Positions 7,990-17,269 are shown, numbered from the stretch's first letter. The stretch: DNA of 64,000 nucleotides from UBA8079 sp965205535 (GCA_965205535.1 CBDBHH010000005.1:1178001-1242000); one strand, 5' to 3'. Translations and numbers: made by a program. The notes: generated from the letters alone by a model not told the origin.

Positions 7990-8859
7990 ATGGCCGAAAC
8001 CGCCAAACCAGCCGATACAGACGATGTTTTTCATTTGCATCTGGTCTCTGATTCCACCGGCGAGACCATTCGTTCGGTGTCGCGCGCCTGCCTGGCCCAA
8101 TTCTCCGAGACCCCGTCGGTAGAACATTTCTGGCCGATGGCGCGCACCCCCAAGGCGATGGATCTGGTGCTCGAGGAAATCCACGAAAACCCGGGCCCAG
8201 TGATCTTCACCCTGGTGAATGACAGCCTGTGCGAGCAGCTGCTCCGGGGCTGCCGGCTACGCAAGGTGCCGTGTATCTCCGTGCTCGACCCGGTGATTGC
8301 GGCGGTCGGCAACTATCTGGGCCAGCAGCCGACCCATAATATCGGCGGCCAGCACGAGCTCGACGAGGCCTATTTCGACCGGATCGAGGCGATGGACTGG
8401 TCGCTGAGCCATGATGACGGGCAGCGAACCGAGGAGCTGAATGGTTCCGACATCGTCCTGGTGGGCGTGTCGCGCACGTCGAAGACACCGACCTGCCTGT
8501 ATCTTGCCAACCGGGGAATCAAGGCCGCGAACGTGCCCTATGTGCCGGGCGTGCCGCTGCCGGAAATCCTCGAGGAACTGACCCATCCGCTGGTAATCGG
8601 GCTGACAAACGACCCGAAACGGCTGGTCGAGCTGCGCCGGGCGCGCCTGACGTCCCTGCACGAGAATGAAGAGACCGATTATGTGGACCCGGAAGTGGTT
8701 CGCGACGAAATCACCCAGGCGCGGCGCTACTTTGCCCGCAACAACTGGCCGGTCATCGATGTAACCCGGCGCTCGATCGAGGAAACCTCTGCCGCAATCA
8801 TGAAAGTCTACGATCGACGCCTGGAAGAGGCCGAAAAGGACAGTGATGGCGCCGAGTGA
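7990..8859 (+). CDS. ppsR: Pyruvate, phosphate dikinase regulatory protein (kinase/phosphorylase, DUF299)
   Basis: This family reversibly phosphorylates, with ADP, a threonine of pyruvate phosphate dikinase or PEP synthetase, and so switches it off and on. The 289-residue form begins MAETAKPADTDDVFHLHLVS. The N-terminal signature is FHLHLVSDSTGETIRSVSRA. The P-loop-like site is DIVLVGVSRTSKTPTCLYLA (about 150-169). ATG at 7978 is an alternative start; an earlier TTG is unlikely. No strong ribosome site decides between the two ATGs. The gene overlaps maf and begins the conserved rightward cluster beside the proposed origin. Confidence 0.92.
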   Translation: MAETAKPADTDDVFHLHLVSDSTGETIRSVSRACLAQFSETPSVEHFWPMARTPKAMDLVLEEIHENPGPVIFTLVNDSLCEQLLRGCRLRKVPCISVLDPVIAAVGNYLGQQPTHNIGGQHELDEAYFDRIEAMDWSLSHDDGQRTEELNGSDIVLVGVSRTSKTPTCLYLANRGIKAANVPYVPGVPLPEILEELTHPLVIGLTNDPKRLVELRRARLTSLHENEETDYVDPEVVRDEITQARRYFARNNWPVIDVTRRSIEETSAAIMKVYDRRLEEAEKDSDGAE

Positions 8860-9460
8860 TCCACCGGCACTCGTCCTGGCGTCGGCCAGCGCGGTCCGGA
8901 CCCGGCTTTTGACCGCGGCGGGCGTGCCCCATGACATTGTCCCGGCCGATATCGATGAGGCTGAAGTACGCGACCGGCTTCTGGCCGAGGGTGCGACCCA
9001 CGCGTCGATCGCCGAAGTCCTCGCCGAGCTGAAAGCCCAACATGTGGCCGCGGATATGGCGGCCGACAGGATTGTGCTTGGCGCCGATCAGGTCCTGTCG
9101 TGCGAGGGGGAGCTGTTCGAGAAGCCGGTTGGCCTCGAAGGCGTACGCGGACACCTGAAACGCTTGATGGGCAAGGAACACACGCTGCATGCCGCCGTTT
9201 GCGCGGTGCGCGGCGGGGACGTCATCTGGCACCATAATTCAAGCGCAAGACTGTGTATGCGTACGCTTAGTGAGAGGTATATAGAGCATTATCTCGAGAC
9301 CGCCGGCGAGTCTGTCTGCCAGTCTGTCGGCGCGTATGAGATGGAGGGCCTGGGCCCGAATTTGTTTTCCGAGATTGACGGTGATTTCTACGATATTCTC
9401 GGATTGCCGCTGTTGCCGGTGCTGGAATTCCTGCGGAACGAAGATGTGGTGATGACATGA
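8846..9460 (+). CDS. maf: Maf-family nucleoside triphosphate pyrophosphatase
   Basis: Maf proteins hydrolyse non-canonical or selected nucleoside triphosphates (dTTP/UTP or 7-methyl-GTP, depending on subgroup) to monophosphates. The 204-residue protein begins with the family strand LVLASASAVRTRLL. It has the catalytic aspartate in DRIVLGADQVLSCEGELFEKP, and ends with YEMEGLGPNLFSEIDGDFYD. ATG at 8846 was chosen: it lies 3 bases after a GTG in the same frame and has AAAGGACA just upstream. It overlaps ppsR by 14 bases, and aroE overlaps its end. I cannot assign the exact substrate. Confidence 0.93.
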   Translation: MAPSDPPALVLASASAVRTRLLTAAGVPHDIVPADIDEAEVRDRLLAEGATHASIAEVLAELKAQHVAADMAADRIVLGADQVLSCEGELFEKPVGLEGVRGHLKRLMGKEHTLHAAVCAVRGGDVIWHHNSSARLCMRTLSERYIEHYLETAGESVCQSVGAYEMEGLGPNLFSEIDGDFYDILGLPLLPVLEFLRNEDVVMT

Positions 9461-10326
9461 CGGGCGTTCTGAAAGCCGGGGTCATGGGCTGGCCGGTCGC
9501 GCATTCCCTGTCACCGGTCCTGCACGGGCACTGGCTCCAGCGCCACGCCATCGCGGGCAGCTACGAAGCGCTCCCCGTCGAGCCGGAAGATTTGCCTGCG
9601 GCGCTTGGAAAACTCGCAGAAAACGGGTTCCGGGGCGTGAATCTGACGGTGCCTCACAAGGAGGCCGCGATGGAATGCGTGGACGCGATCGATGATACCG
9701 CGCGCCAGATCGGCGCCGTGAACACGATCATCGTGGGCGACGACGGGGCGCTTTCTGCGACAAACACAGACGCCTACGGCCTGATCGAGAATATCCGGGC
9801 CAGCGCGGCGGCCGCGCTGGAAGCGAAATTCGACGGCCGGCCGGCGGTTCTTCTGGGGGCGGGTGGTGCGGCGCGGGCCGCGGTCGTGGGGCTTGCCGAT
9901 GCCGGTGTGGCGGAGATTCGCATCATCAACCGGACGATCGCCCGCGCGGAAGCCCTGTCGGATCTGGCCGGTAACCCCGGCATGGCGGTCAGCGCCCATG
10001 GCTGGGATGACGCCGCGGCCGCACTTGCCGATGCAGGCCTGTTGATCAACACCAGCACCCTGGGGATGGCCGGGCAGCCGCCACTCGCGCTGGATCTGGC
10101 GCGGCTGCCTGACGATGCGGTGGTCAATGATATTGTCTACGCGCCGCTGGAAACCGGGCTGTTGGCGTCGGCGCGGGCCAGGGGGAACATCGTCATTGAT
10201 GGCCTGGGGATGCTGTTGCACCAGGCGCGCGCGGGGTTTCACGCCTGGTTCGGCGTCGATCCCGCGGTCGACGACGAATTGCGGGCGGCCGTGTTGGACG
10301 CGCGCGACCGGCAGGCCGGATCATGA
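9457..10326 (+). CDS. aroE: Shikimate dehydrogenase
   Basis: AroE reduces 3-dehydroshikimate to shikimate with NADPH in the common aromatic pathway. The length is 289 residues. The substrate-binding motif is GWPVAHSLSPVLHGHW near residue 10. The catalytic lysine is in GVNLTVPHKEAAM. The cofactor Rossmann turn is AVLLGAGGAARAAVVGLADAG, followed by the NRT motif (IINRTIARAE) typical of NADP binding. The C-terminal DGLGMLLHQARAGFHAWFG is also conserved. The start overlaps the maf stop as ATGA and the stop overlaps coaE likewise, so the four genes from ppsR to coaE form one tightly coupled operon. Confidence 0.97.
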   Translation: MTGVLKAGVMGWPVAHSLSPVLHGHWLQRHAIAGSYEALPVEPEDLPAALGKLAENGFRGVNLTVPHKEAAMECVDAIDDTARQIGAVNTIIVGDDGALSATNTDAYGLIENIRASAAAALEAKFDGRPAVLLGAGGAARAAVVGLADAGVAEIRIINRTIARAEALSDLAGNPGMAVSAHGWDDAAAALADAGLLINTSTLGMAGQPPLALDLARLPDDAVVNDIVYAPLETGLLASARARGNIVIDGLGMLLHQARAGFHAWFGVDPAVDDELRAAVLDARDRQAGS

Positions 10327-10940
10327 TTGTGCTCGGCCTCACCGGCTCGATCGGTATGGGCAAGTCCACGGCGGCGGATATGCTGCGGGCGATGGGCGTG
10401 CCGGTGCATGATTCCGATGCGACGGTGCACACGCTGTTCGCCCGAGACCGGGCTCTGCGCGACGCAATCGGTGCGCGGTTTCCCTACGCGGTGAGCGATG
10501 CCGGGGTGGATCGCCAGGCATTGGGGGCCGCGGTGTTCGGCAACCCGGAAGCGCGGCGTGATCTTGAAGCGATTGTTCATCCCCGCGTGCGTGCTGCGGC
10601 AGATGTTTTCCTGCGGTTCCATCGCCGGCAGCGCACGCCGCTGGTCGTGCTCGATATTCCGTTGCTGTTCGAGACTGGCGGCGAAGACCGGGTCGACGGG
10701 GTGATCGTGGTCTCTGCGCCGGCCGGCTTGCAGCGCCGTCGCGTGATGGCGCGGCCCGGGATGGATGGCGAGCGTCTTGCGGGGATTCTCGCATCCCAGA
10801 TGCCGGACCGGGAGAAACGGCAGCGCGCCGACTTTGTCGTGGAGACCGGGCTGGGCAAGGCCTATACTTTCCGCCGATTGAAGCGGATCGTCTCGGCGAT
10901 CCGGACCGCCGCGCAGTCTGGCCCGCCCGGCAACATCTAG
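10323..10940 (+). CDS. coaE: Dephospho-CoA kinase
   Basis: CoaE phosphorylates the 3'-hydroxyl of dephospho-CoA, the last step of coenzyme A synthesis. The 205-residue protein starts with the P-loop LTGSIGMGKSTAADML (about 6-21). The conserved VHDSDATVHTLF carries the aspartate used in catalysis. The lid and CoA-binding part includes VVLDIPLLFETGGEDRVDGV. The C-terminal SQMPDREKRQRADFVVET is the usual end of the family fold. It overlaps aroE by ATGA and is followed by dnaQ after 18 bases. Confidence 0.97.
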   Translation: MIVLGLTGSIGMGKSTAADMLRAMGVPVHDSDATVHTLFARDRALRDAIGARFPYAVSDAGVDRQALGAAVFGNPEARRDLEAIVHPRVRAAADVFLRFHRRQRTPLVVLDIPLLFETGGEDRVDGVIVVSAPAGLQRRRVMARPGMDGERLAGILASQMPDREKRQRADFVVETGLGKAYTFRRLKRIVSAIRTAAQSGPPGNI

Positions 10941-10958
10941 ATCAGGACGGGCTCACGC

Positions 10959-11660
10959 GTGCGCGAAATCATTCTCGATACTGAAACCACCGGTCTCGAC
11001 CCGGCCAACGGCGATCGCATCGTCGAGATCGGCTGCGTCGAGGCACAGCATCACATCCCGACCGGCGAGACGTTCCATGTTTACGTCAATCCCGAGCGCG
11101 ATATGCCGGTCGAGGCATTCAACGTGCACGGGCTGAGCGAGGAGTTTCTGGCCGAAAAGCCGGTCTTCGCCGAGGTGGTCGGCGATTTCATGGAATTTAT
11201 CGGCGATGCCCAGCTGGTCATCCACAACGCCAGCTTCGACATGAAGTTCCTCAATGCCGAACTCAAGCGGCTGGGATTCCCCATTCTTCCGATGGATCGC
11301 TCGACGGACACGGTGGCGCTGGCGCGGCGGACTTTCCCCGGCGCCCAGGCCAGCCTCGACGCCCTGTGCCGGCGCTTCGAGATCGATCTTTCCCGGCGCG
11401 AGAAGCATGGGGCGCTGCTCGATGCGGAATTGCTGGCGGAGGTGTATCTGCAGCTGCGCGGCGGCCGTCAGCCGGATCTGGCGCTGGCCGGCAATGAGAA
11501 GAAAACCGACAATGGCCCGGCGATCGTGCAACGCCAGGCACGGCCTGCCCGGCCCCACGCGCCGTCAGCCGATGAACTGGCCGCCCACGCCACACTGGTC
11601 GAGAGCCTGAACGCGCCGATCTGGTCGGCCGGGGATGACGAGGGAGCCGCTGGCGGCTGA
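10959..11660 (+). CDS. dnaQ: DNA polymerase III epsilon subunit (3'-5' proofreading exonuclease)
   Basis: DnaQ proofreads for the replicative polymerase. The 233-residue protein has all three exonuclease motifs: ExoI in REIILDTETTGLDPANGDR with Asp7 and Glu9, ExoII in LVIHNASFDMKFLNAEL, and ExoIII in KHGALLDAELLAEVYLQL. The C-terminal 50 residues are variable and would hold the segment that binds the polymerase alpha subunit. The start is a GTG at 10959, preceded by AGGACGG about 11 bases upstream. Its place in the ppsR-maf-aroE-coaE-dnaQ string next to the origin is widely conserved in alphaproteobacteria. It converges on secB with 3 bases between stops. Confidence 0.96.
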   Translation: MREIILDTETTGLDPANGDRIVEIGCVEAQHHIPTGETFHVYVNPERDMPVEAFNVHGLSEEFLAEKPVFAEVVGDFMEFIGDAQLVIHNASFDMKFLNAELKRLGFPILPMDRSTDTVALARRTFPGAQASLDALCRRFEIDLSRREKHGALLDAELLAEVYLQLRGGRQPDLALAGNEKKTDNGPAIVQRQARPARPHAPSADELAAHATLVESLNAPIWSAGDDEGAAGG

Positions 11661-11663
11661 CGC

Positions 11664-12233
11664 CTAGAGTTCGAACTCGAACTTTTGCTTGTCTTCGCCG
11701 TTGCCTGCATCGCCGCCGCCATTCGGATCGGCGGCGGGTGCGCCACCCTCACCGGCTTCGGCCTGCACCTGTGCGACGCGCTGCTGATACATCGACATGA
11801 AGTCGACCGGCTGCACGAGAAGCGGCGGGAAACCGCCGTCGCGCACGGCATCGGCGACGATCGCGCGGGCGAAGGGGAAGAGCTGGCGCGGCGCTTCGAT
11901 GTAGAGCATCGGCGGGATGTACTCGTCCGGCACCTCGCCCAGGGTGAAGATGCCGGCGTAGATGATTTCCACGATGAACAGCGCGTCCTCGCCCGACGTG
12001 CCCTCGGCGCGCAGGGTCAGCGACACCTCGAAGGATTTGTCTGCGATCTGGTCGGCGTTGACGTCGATGGCGATCTGCACGTTCGGCTCGCCGCCCTGCT
12101 GGCCCAGGGACTGGGGTGCGTTCGGGTTTTCGAACGAGAGGTCCTTCACATACTGCGCGTTGACCATCATCATCGGTGCGCCGGTCGCGTCGGTACCGTC
12201 CGGGTTCGGCTGTGCTGCGTTTTCGTCACTCAT
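11664..12233 (-). CDS. secB: Protein-export chaperone SecB
   Basis: SecB keeps precursor proteins unfolded and delivers them to SecA. The 189-residue protein contains the conserved beta-strand QYVKDLSFENPNAPQSL (about 28-44). The family core DALFIVEIIYAGIFTLGEV and the C-terminal LYIEAPRQLFPFARAIVADA follow, then GGFPPLLVQPVDFMSMYQ. The tail is extended and rich in glycine, alanine and acidic residues, longer than in the Escherichia coli protein. It is transcribed towards dnaQ. Confidence 0.96.
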   Translation of the reverse strand: MSDENAAQPNPDGTDATGAPMMMVNAQYVKDLSFENPNAPQSLGQQGGEPNVQIAIDVNADQIADKSFEVSLTLRAEGTSGEDALFIVEIIYAGIFTLGEVPDEYIPPMLYIEAPRQLFPFARAIVADAVRDGGFPPLLVQPVDFMSMYQQRVAQVQAEAGEGGAPAADPNGGGDAGNGEDKQKFEFEL

Positions 12234-12328
12234 GGCAATTCCGTATCTTTTTCATGGTCGCGCAGATGCGCTTGAGAAGTCGGCGCACTGGCTAACACGG
12301 ACATGCGCCGCACGACAACCGCGCCAGC

Positions 12329-12859
12329 CTATTCCCGGCCAAGGCGCGGGGGTGGATCCGAGGGCTCCTGGTCGTCTTCGTCCCGGCGCACACCGAATTC
12401 CTCGCCGTCCAGTACGGGCCCGCCCGGCCCCGGCCCCTGCTGCTGTCCTGGCCGATTTGGGCCGGCGCCGGGTTGGTCATACACGGAAAAATGAACATTG
12501 CGCGAGCGCGCCAACGCGGCCCATACCCCGCGACCGAGGATGGCACGCAGGGGCGGAATCAGGAGCGCGAAGCCGAGCGCATCGGTGAGGAAGCCCGGCG
12601 TCAATAGCAACAGCCCGCCCACCAGGAGGCACACGCCGTCGAACAATTCGCGGACCGGCAGCTGCTGCTGGTCGAGCTCTGACTGGGCGCGGGCCAGGGT
12701 CGCCAGGCCCTGCTGACGCAGGAGTGCGGTGCCGATAAATGCGGTGAGGATGACCAGCCCGATCGTCGACCAGACGCCGATCGCGCCGCCAACCTGGATG
12801 AACAGATAAATCTCGATCAGCGGAATGCCGATGAACAGAGCGAGAATCAGGATGGGCAT
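12329..12859 (-). CDS. fxsA: FxsA-family inner membrane protein
   Basis: FxsA is a cytoplasmic membrane protein known in Escherichia coli for suppressing F exclusion of phage T7; its normal role is unclear. The 176-residue protein starts with a hydrophobic helix, MPILILALFIGIPLIEIYLF. It continues with GVWSTIGLVILTAFIGTALL and the family signature LLLLTPGFLTDALGFALLIP (about 82-101). The C-terminal 60 residues are hydrophilic, rich in proline, glycine and glutamine, and probably cytoplasmic. It sits upstream of secB on the same strand and is divergent from the Tim44-domain gene, the arrangement seen in many alphaproteobacteria. Confidence 0.9.
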   Translation of the reverse strand: MPILILALFIGIPLIEIYLFIQVGGAIGVWSTIGLVILTAFIGTALLRQQGLATLARAQSELDQQQLPVRELFDGVCLLVGGLLLLTPGFLTDALGFALLIPPLRAILGRGVWAALARSRNVHFSVYDQPGAGPNRPGQQQGPGPGGPVLDGEEFGVRRDEDDQEPSDPPPRLGRE

Positions 12860-13076
12860 TCTTGTTCTTTCGTTATGTTGCCCCTATCTAGGGGATACCA
12901 GACAGCGCACCGCCGGGCGACCGGCCTTGCAACCGCCGCTGGTATCATGCGGCGCAAGAACGTAATGTTGGTACGGTTAAGACGGCGAGCAACCCGCCTT
13001 TGATCGCATTCGTGAGTTTTTTTGCGATCTTCCTGGGGCGGCGTATCAATGAAACCGACGGCGGAACGGACGGCGC

Positions 13077-13766
13077 GTGGCATTCTTAGACATAATTCTT
13101 CTGGCGATGGTGGCGGCCTTTCTGGTGTTCCGCCTGCGCAGTGTATTGGGCAAGCGTACGGGTCACGAACGCCCGCCCCGTGATCCCTATGCCGGGCGCG
13201 ACGATGCCGCTAGCCGCGCCGACGCGGCCGAGGCCCGCGATGACGACACCGTCGTCAGCCCCCCCGACCGCAGCGCGCAAGCCGAGCCGCAATCCGACAT
13301 ACCCGATGGCACACCGGCCACCGATGGCCTGAAGTCCATCCAGGCGGCGGATTCCAGCTTCTCCGTGAACGAGTTCGTCGAGGGCGTCCGCATGGCGTTC
13401 GAGATGATTGTCGCGTCATTTGCCAACGGCGATCGCGAGACCCTGCGGCCGCTTCTCAGTGACGAGGTCTATGAGAATTTTGCCGGCGCTATCGTCGAGC
13501 GTGAAGGCCGCAGCGAGACGATGGAAATGACCCTCGTCGGTATCCGCGAGGCCGAAGTGCTCGAGGCAACGATGGATGGCCGCGTGGCCTTCGTGACCAC
13601 GAAGATCGTCTCCGAACAGATCGAGGTGGTACGCGACACGGCGGGTGAGCCGGTGTCGGGCGACCCGACCAAGGTCACCACGGTCACCGATATCTGGACA
13701 TTTGCCCGCAACACGCGCTCGCGCAATCCGAACTGGACGCTCGTCGCGACCGAAGCGCCGAACTGA
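13077..13766 (+). CDS. Tim44/TimA-like domain protein
   Basis: The 229-residue protein has one N-terminal membrane helix (FLDIILLAMVAAFLVFRLRS, about residues 3-22). A charged, proline-rich linker runs to about residue 95. A C-terminal Tim44-like domain (about 98-229) includes FVEGVRMAFEMIVASFANGD and LRPLLSDEVYENFAGAI. Alphaproteobacterial relatives are the bacterial counterparts of the mitochondrial import motor subunit Tim44. Their bacterial role is not well defined; envelope or translocation-related functions have been suggested. The start is GTG at 13077, divergent from fxsA. mltA follows after 14 bases, so the two are probably co-transcribed. Confidence 0.88.
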   Translation: MAFLDIILLAMVAAFLVFRLRSVLGKRTGHERPPRDPYAGRDDAASRADAAEARDDDTVVSPPDRSAQAEPQSDIPDGTPATDGLKSIQAADSSFSVNEFVEGVRMAFEMIVASFANGDRETLRPLLSDEVYENFAGAIVEREGRSETMEMTLVGIREAEVLEATMDGRVAFVTTKIVSEQIEVVRDTAGEPVSGDPTKVTTVTDIWTFARNTRSRNPNWTLVATEAPN

Positions 13767-13780
13767 GCCAGACGCCGGTG

Positions 13781-14968
13781 ATGGCCGCGCGATATGTCCC
13801 CAAGACAGGAATCACGCGTTACCTGCTGCTTGCCGGCATGATCGCGCTTGCGGCCTGCGAGATGGAAAAAGAGCCCGCGCCCGATGCGGCGACCTCCTAT
13901 ACACCCGCCACCTTCGACGAACTTCCCGGCTGGGGTTCGGATGCGCTGGCCGAGGCGCTGCCCGCCTGGCGGCGATCCTGCATGCGCCTGGAAGGCCGGC
14001 CCGATGACAGGGAAATTGGCCCGGCCGCAGGCACCGTTGCCGACTGGCGGCCGGTCTGCGCAGGGATTGCCGGCCTGCCTGCGGATGATTCCGGCGCCCT
14101 GCGCGCCTTTATGGAGGCCAATCTGGTGCCGCTCCGGGTGCGCGGCAAGGCTGACGACCCGGGCCTGTTTACCGGTTACTTCGAGCCGATCATCGAGGCG
14201 TCGCGTGAGCGCACGCCGATCTATCATGAGCCGATCTACGCGCTGCCGCGCGACCATGTGTCGGTCCGGCTGGAAGACTTCGACCCCGAGCTGAAGGGCC
14301 GCCGCGTCGTCGGCCGGGTTGAAAACGGCCGGCTGGTGCCCTATCGCCAGCGCGGCGAGATCGAGGACGGGGCGATCAAAGACAGCGCCGACATCCTGTT
14401 CTGGGCGCGCGACACGCTTGATGTGTTCATCCTCCAGGTGCAGGGCTCCGGCATTGCGGCCCTGCCCGACGGGTCGCGCACCCGGATCGGCTTTGCCGGG
14501 CACAACGGCCACAATTACGGCTCGGTCGGGCGGTGGCTGATCGAGAATGGCGAGCTGAGTGCCGGGCGCGCGGGCTGGGAAGACATCCGGGCCTGGCTCG
14601 AGGCGAACCCGAAAATCATGCGCGATACCCTGGCGGTGAACCGGCGCTTCATTTTCTTCCGCGAGATCGACGGCGACGGGCCGACCGGTGCGGCCGGGGT
14701 GACCCTGACGGCCGAGCGGTCCATGGCGGTCGACCCGAAACACATCCCGCTGAACGTGCCCGTCTGGCTGGACGCCGAGCATCCTGACGGAGATCGGCGT
14801 CTGCAGCAGCTGATGCTGGCCCAGGATACCGGCAACGCGATCCGCGGTGCGGTGCGCGGTGACTTCTACTGGGGAACCGGTCGTGCCGCCCTCTACAAGG
14901 CCGGGCGCATGAAGAACCGCGGCGCCTATTACATCCTCGTACCCCGGTCGCTTGTGCCGGCGAGCTAG
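13781..14968 (+). CDS. mltA: Membrane-bound lytic murein transglycosylase A, lipoprotein
   Basis: MltA cleaves peptidoglycan glycan strands to form 1,6-anhydromuramyl products. The 395-residue precursor has a signal with lipobox LAAC (Cys26), placing it in the envelope. The MltA domain includes GLFTGYFEPIIEASRERTP and DILFWARDTLDVFILQVQGS. The C-terminal 3D domain carries three conserved aspartates, for example LMLAQDTGNAIRGAVRGDFY with FWGTG-type ending. ATG at 13781 is preferred over the in-frame GTG three bases earlier. It follows the Tim44-like gene closely. Confidence 0.95.
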   Translation: MAARYVPKTGITRYLLLAGMIALAACEMEKEPAPDAATSYTPATFDELPGWGSDALAEALPAWRRSCMRLEGRPDDREIGPAAGTVADWRPVCAGIAGLPADDSGALRAFMEANLVPLRVRGKADDPGLFTGYFEPIIEASRERTPIYHEPIYALPRDHVSVRLEDFDPELKGRRVVGRVENGRLVPYRQRGEIEDGAIKDSADILFWARDTLDVFILQVQGSGIAALPDGSRTRIGFAGHNGHNYGSVGRWLIENGELSAGRAGWEDIRAWLEANPKIMRDTLAVNRRFIFFREIDGDGPTGAAGVTLTAERSMAVDPKHIPLNVPVWLDAEHPDGDRRLQQLMLAQDTGNAIRGAVRGDFYWGTGRAALYKAGRMKNRGAYYILVPRSLVPAS

Positions 14969-15047
14969 CGCAGGCTGAGCACGGTTCCCCGGCCGCTTGG
15001 ATGGCACGCGGAATGTGCTAAACAGAATGGAAATCGAGGAGAGTGTG

Positions 15048-15839
15048 ATGAGTGACGGCCCGCGCGTGGCGCTGTTCGTAACCTGCCTGGTGGACCTGTT
15101 CCGCCCGAGTGTTGGTTTTGCGGCGGTGAAGTTGATGCAGGACGCCGGTTGCACCGTCGAGGTGCCCGAAGCGCAGACCTGTTGCGGACAGCCTGCCTAT
15201 AATTCCGGCGACCGGGCCGACACGATTGCGATCGCCCGCCAGGTGATCACCGCCTTCGAGGAATTCGACTATGTGGTCGCCCCGTCGGGCTCGTGCGCGG
15301 GCATGATCTCGAAGCATTATGCCGAGCTGCTGGCCAATGACCCGGACTGGGCAGATCGCGCCACCGCCCTGGGTGCGCGCACCCATGAGCTGGTTTCCTT
15401 TCTGACCGATGTGCTTGAGATCAAGGGTGTCGACGCCGCCTTCGAGGGCACGGTGACCTACCACGACAGCTGCTCGGGCCTGCGCGAGCTGGGGATACAC
15501 GGCCAGCCGCGCGCGCTGCTCGACGGCGTCGAGGGCCTGCATCTGCGCGAGCTCGAGGACGCCAATGTATGCTGCGGCTTTGGCGGCACCTTCTGTGTGA
15601 AGTATCCCGATATCTCCAACAACATGGTCTCCAACAAGATGGAGAAGGTCGTGGCCACGGGTGTCGAGACTTTGCTGGCGGGTGACATGGGCTGCCTGAT
15701 GAACATGGCGGGCAAGCTGCAGCGGGACGGGGCCAATGTGCGCGTTCGCCATGTTGCCGAAGTGCTTGCCGGGATGGCGGACGAACCCGCGATCGGAGAG
15801 CCACAGGCCGGCGGTGAACTTCAAGACGGGAAGGGGTGA
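15048..15839 (+). CDS. lutA: L-lactate oxidation iron-sulfur protein LutA (YkgE/LldE)
   Basis: LutA is the cysteine-rich subunit of the LutABC complex, which oxidises L-lactate to pyruvate. The 263-residue protein carries two CCG-domain motifs of the heterodisulfide-reductase type. The first is AQTCCGQPAYNSGDR (about 42-56) and the second is NVCCGFGGTFCVKYPDIS (about 172-189). The conserved TYHDSCSGLRELG lies between them. ATG at 15048 was chosen over an earlier in-frame start because GAGGAG lies 6-7 bases upstream and the sequence from MSDGPRVALFVTCLVDLFRP fits the family. lutB follows after 5 bases. Confidence 0.95.
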   Translation: MSDGPRVALFVTCLVDLFRPSVGFAAVKLMQDAGCTVEVPEAQTCCGQPAYNSGDRADTIAIARQVITAFEEFDYVVAPSGSCAGMISKHYAELLANDPDWADRATALGARTHELVSFLTDVLEIKGVDAAFEGTVTYHDSCSGLRELGIHGQPRALLDGVEGLHLRELEDANVCCGFGGTFCVKYPDISNNMVSNKMEKVVATGVETLLAGDMGCLMNMAGKLQRDGANVRVRHVAEVLAGMADEPAIGEPQAGGELQDGKG

Positions 15840-15844
15840 GCGCC

Positions 15845-17269
15845 ATGACCGTCCATTCCACCAGCCGCAATTTCAAGAACAACGCCCGCGATCAGCTCGC
15901 CAACGAAGATCTGCAGGCCGCACTGAACAAGGCCCGCGGCCACTTCGTCGATGGCCGGGCGACGGCGCGGGACAATCTGCCCGAGTTCGATGATCTGCGC
16001 GGCGAGGCCCGGGACATCAAGGACCACACCCTCGAGCATCTGGATTTCTATCTGGAGACCTACGAGGAAAAGGTCCGCGCCTCCGGCGGCCATGTCCATT
16101 GGGCACGCACGGCGGCAAACGCCCAGCAGATTGTTCTCGATATCTGCCGCTCGGTCGACGCCAAGCAGGTCAACAAGGGCAAGTCGATGATCGGCGAGGA
16201 GATCGAGATCAACAAGGCGCTGGAAGCCGACGGCATCCGTCCGATCGAGACGGACCTCGGCGAATACATCATCCAGCTGCGCGGCGAGCTGCCGAGCCAC
16301 ATCATCGCGCCGGCGGTGCATCTCACCAAGGCGCAGGTGGAATCGAGCTTCCGTGAGAACCACACAGACCTCGATGACGACCGGGTGCTCGAGGAACCGA
16401 TCAGCCTGCTCGACGAGGCGCGGACCATCCTGCGCAAGAAATATTTCGAGGCCGAGGTCGGGATCACCGGGGCGAATCTGCTGATCGCCGAGACTGGTTC
16501 ATCGATCATCGTCACCAACGAGGGCAATGGCGACCTGTCCCAGCTGATCCCCAAGGTGCACATCGTGCTGGCGAGCCTCGAGAAGATCGTGCCGACCCTG
16601 GAAGATGCGGCGACCATATTGCGGGTCCTGGCGCGCTCGGCCACGGGCCAGGAATTCTCCAGCTACACGACCCTGTCGACCGGCCCGAAACGCGAGGGTG
16701 ATCCGGACGGGCCCGAGCAGTATCACGTCGTCCTGCTCGATAACGGTCGCACCGACATGCTCGGCACTGAGTTCGAGGAGATGCTGCGGTGTATCCGTTG
16801 CGGGGCTTGCATGAACCACTGCCCGGTCTACCAGTCGGTCGGCGGCCACGCCTATGGTTGGGTGTATCCGGGGCCGATGGGCTCGGTCCTGTCGCCAGGG
16901 CTGATCGGGGTCGATGAGGCAGGCCACCTGCCCAACGCCTCGTCCTTCTGTGGCCGCTGTGAGGAGGTGTGCCCGATGCACATCCCCCTGCCCAAGATGA
17001 TGCGCCACTGGCGCGAGCGTGAATTCGAAAGCCATCTCTCGCCGGGCTCGGCCCGGGTGGGGCTCGGCCTGTGGGCATTCTTCGCCCGGCGGCCGAAGCT
17101 TTATCAGATGGCCACCGGCCTGCAGATGCGGATGCTCGCCTGGATGGGCCGCAAGCGCGGGCGCCTGTCGTCCGTGCCGTTCGCCAAGGGCTGGACCAGG
17201 TATCGCGAACTGCCCGCCCCCCAGGGCCGGACGTTTCAGTCCCGCTGGAAATCCGGGGAGCGCGCCTGA
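15845..17269 (+). CDS. lutB: L-lactate oxidation iron-sulfur protein LutB (YkgF/LldF)
   Basis: LutB is the ferredoxin-like subunit of the lactate-oxidising LutABC complex. The 474-residue protein has an N-terminal LUD domain (about 60-290) with TGANLLIAETGSSIIVTNEG. A dicluster 4Fe-4S segment follows: CIRCGACMNHCPVYQ (about 316-330) and CGRCEEVCPMHIPLPKM (about 367-383). The C-terminal hydrophobic and basic part ends in SRWKSGERA. The ATG at 15845 is preferred over a GTG at 15836 because AAGGGG lies 8 bases upstream of it. Its stop overlaps the lutC start as TGATG, a sign of coupled translation. Confidence 0.95.
   Translation: MTVHSTSRNFKNNARDQLANEDLQAALNKARGHFVDGRATARDNLPEFDDLRGEARDIKDHTLEHLDFYLETYEEKVRASGGHVHWARTAANAQQIVLDICRSVDAKQVNKGKSMIGEEIEINKALEADGIRPIETDLGEYIIQLRGELPSHIIAPAVHLTKAQVESSFRENHTDLDDDRVLEEPISLLDEARTILRKKYFEAEVGITGANLLIAETGSSIIVTNEGNGDLSQLIPKVHIVLASLEKIVPTLEDAATILRVLARSATGQEFSSYTTLSTGPKREGDPDGPEQYHVVLLDNGRTDMLGTEFEEMLRCIRCGACMNHCPVYQSVGGHAYGWVYPGPMGSVLSPGLIGVDEAGHLPNASSFCGRCEEVCPMHIPLPKMMRHWREREFESHLSPGSARVGLGLWAFFARRPKLYQMATGLQMRMLAWMGRKRGRLSSVPFAKGWTRYRELPAPQGRTFQSRWKSGERA

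Noticed and set aside
13469..15154. A 561-residue open frame opposite the Tim44-like gene and mltA
   Set aside because: It has low-complexity antisense composition and overlaps two well-supported genes on the other strand.
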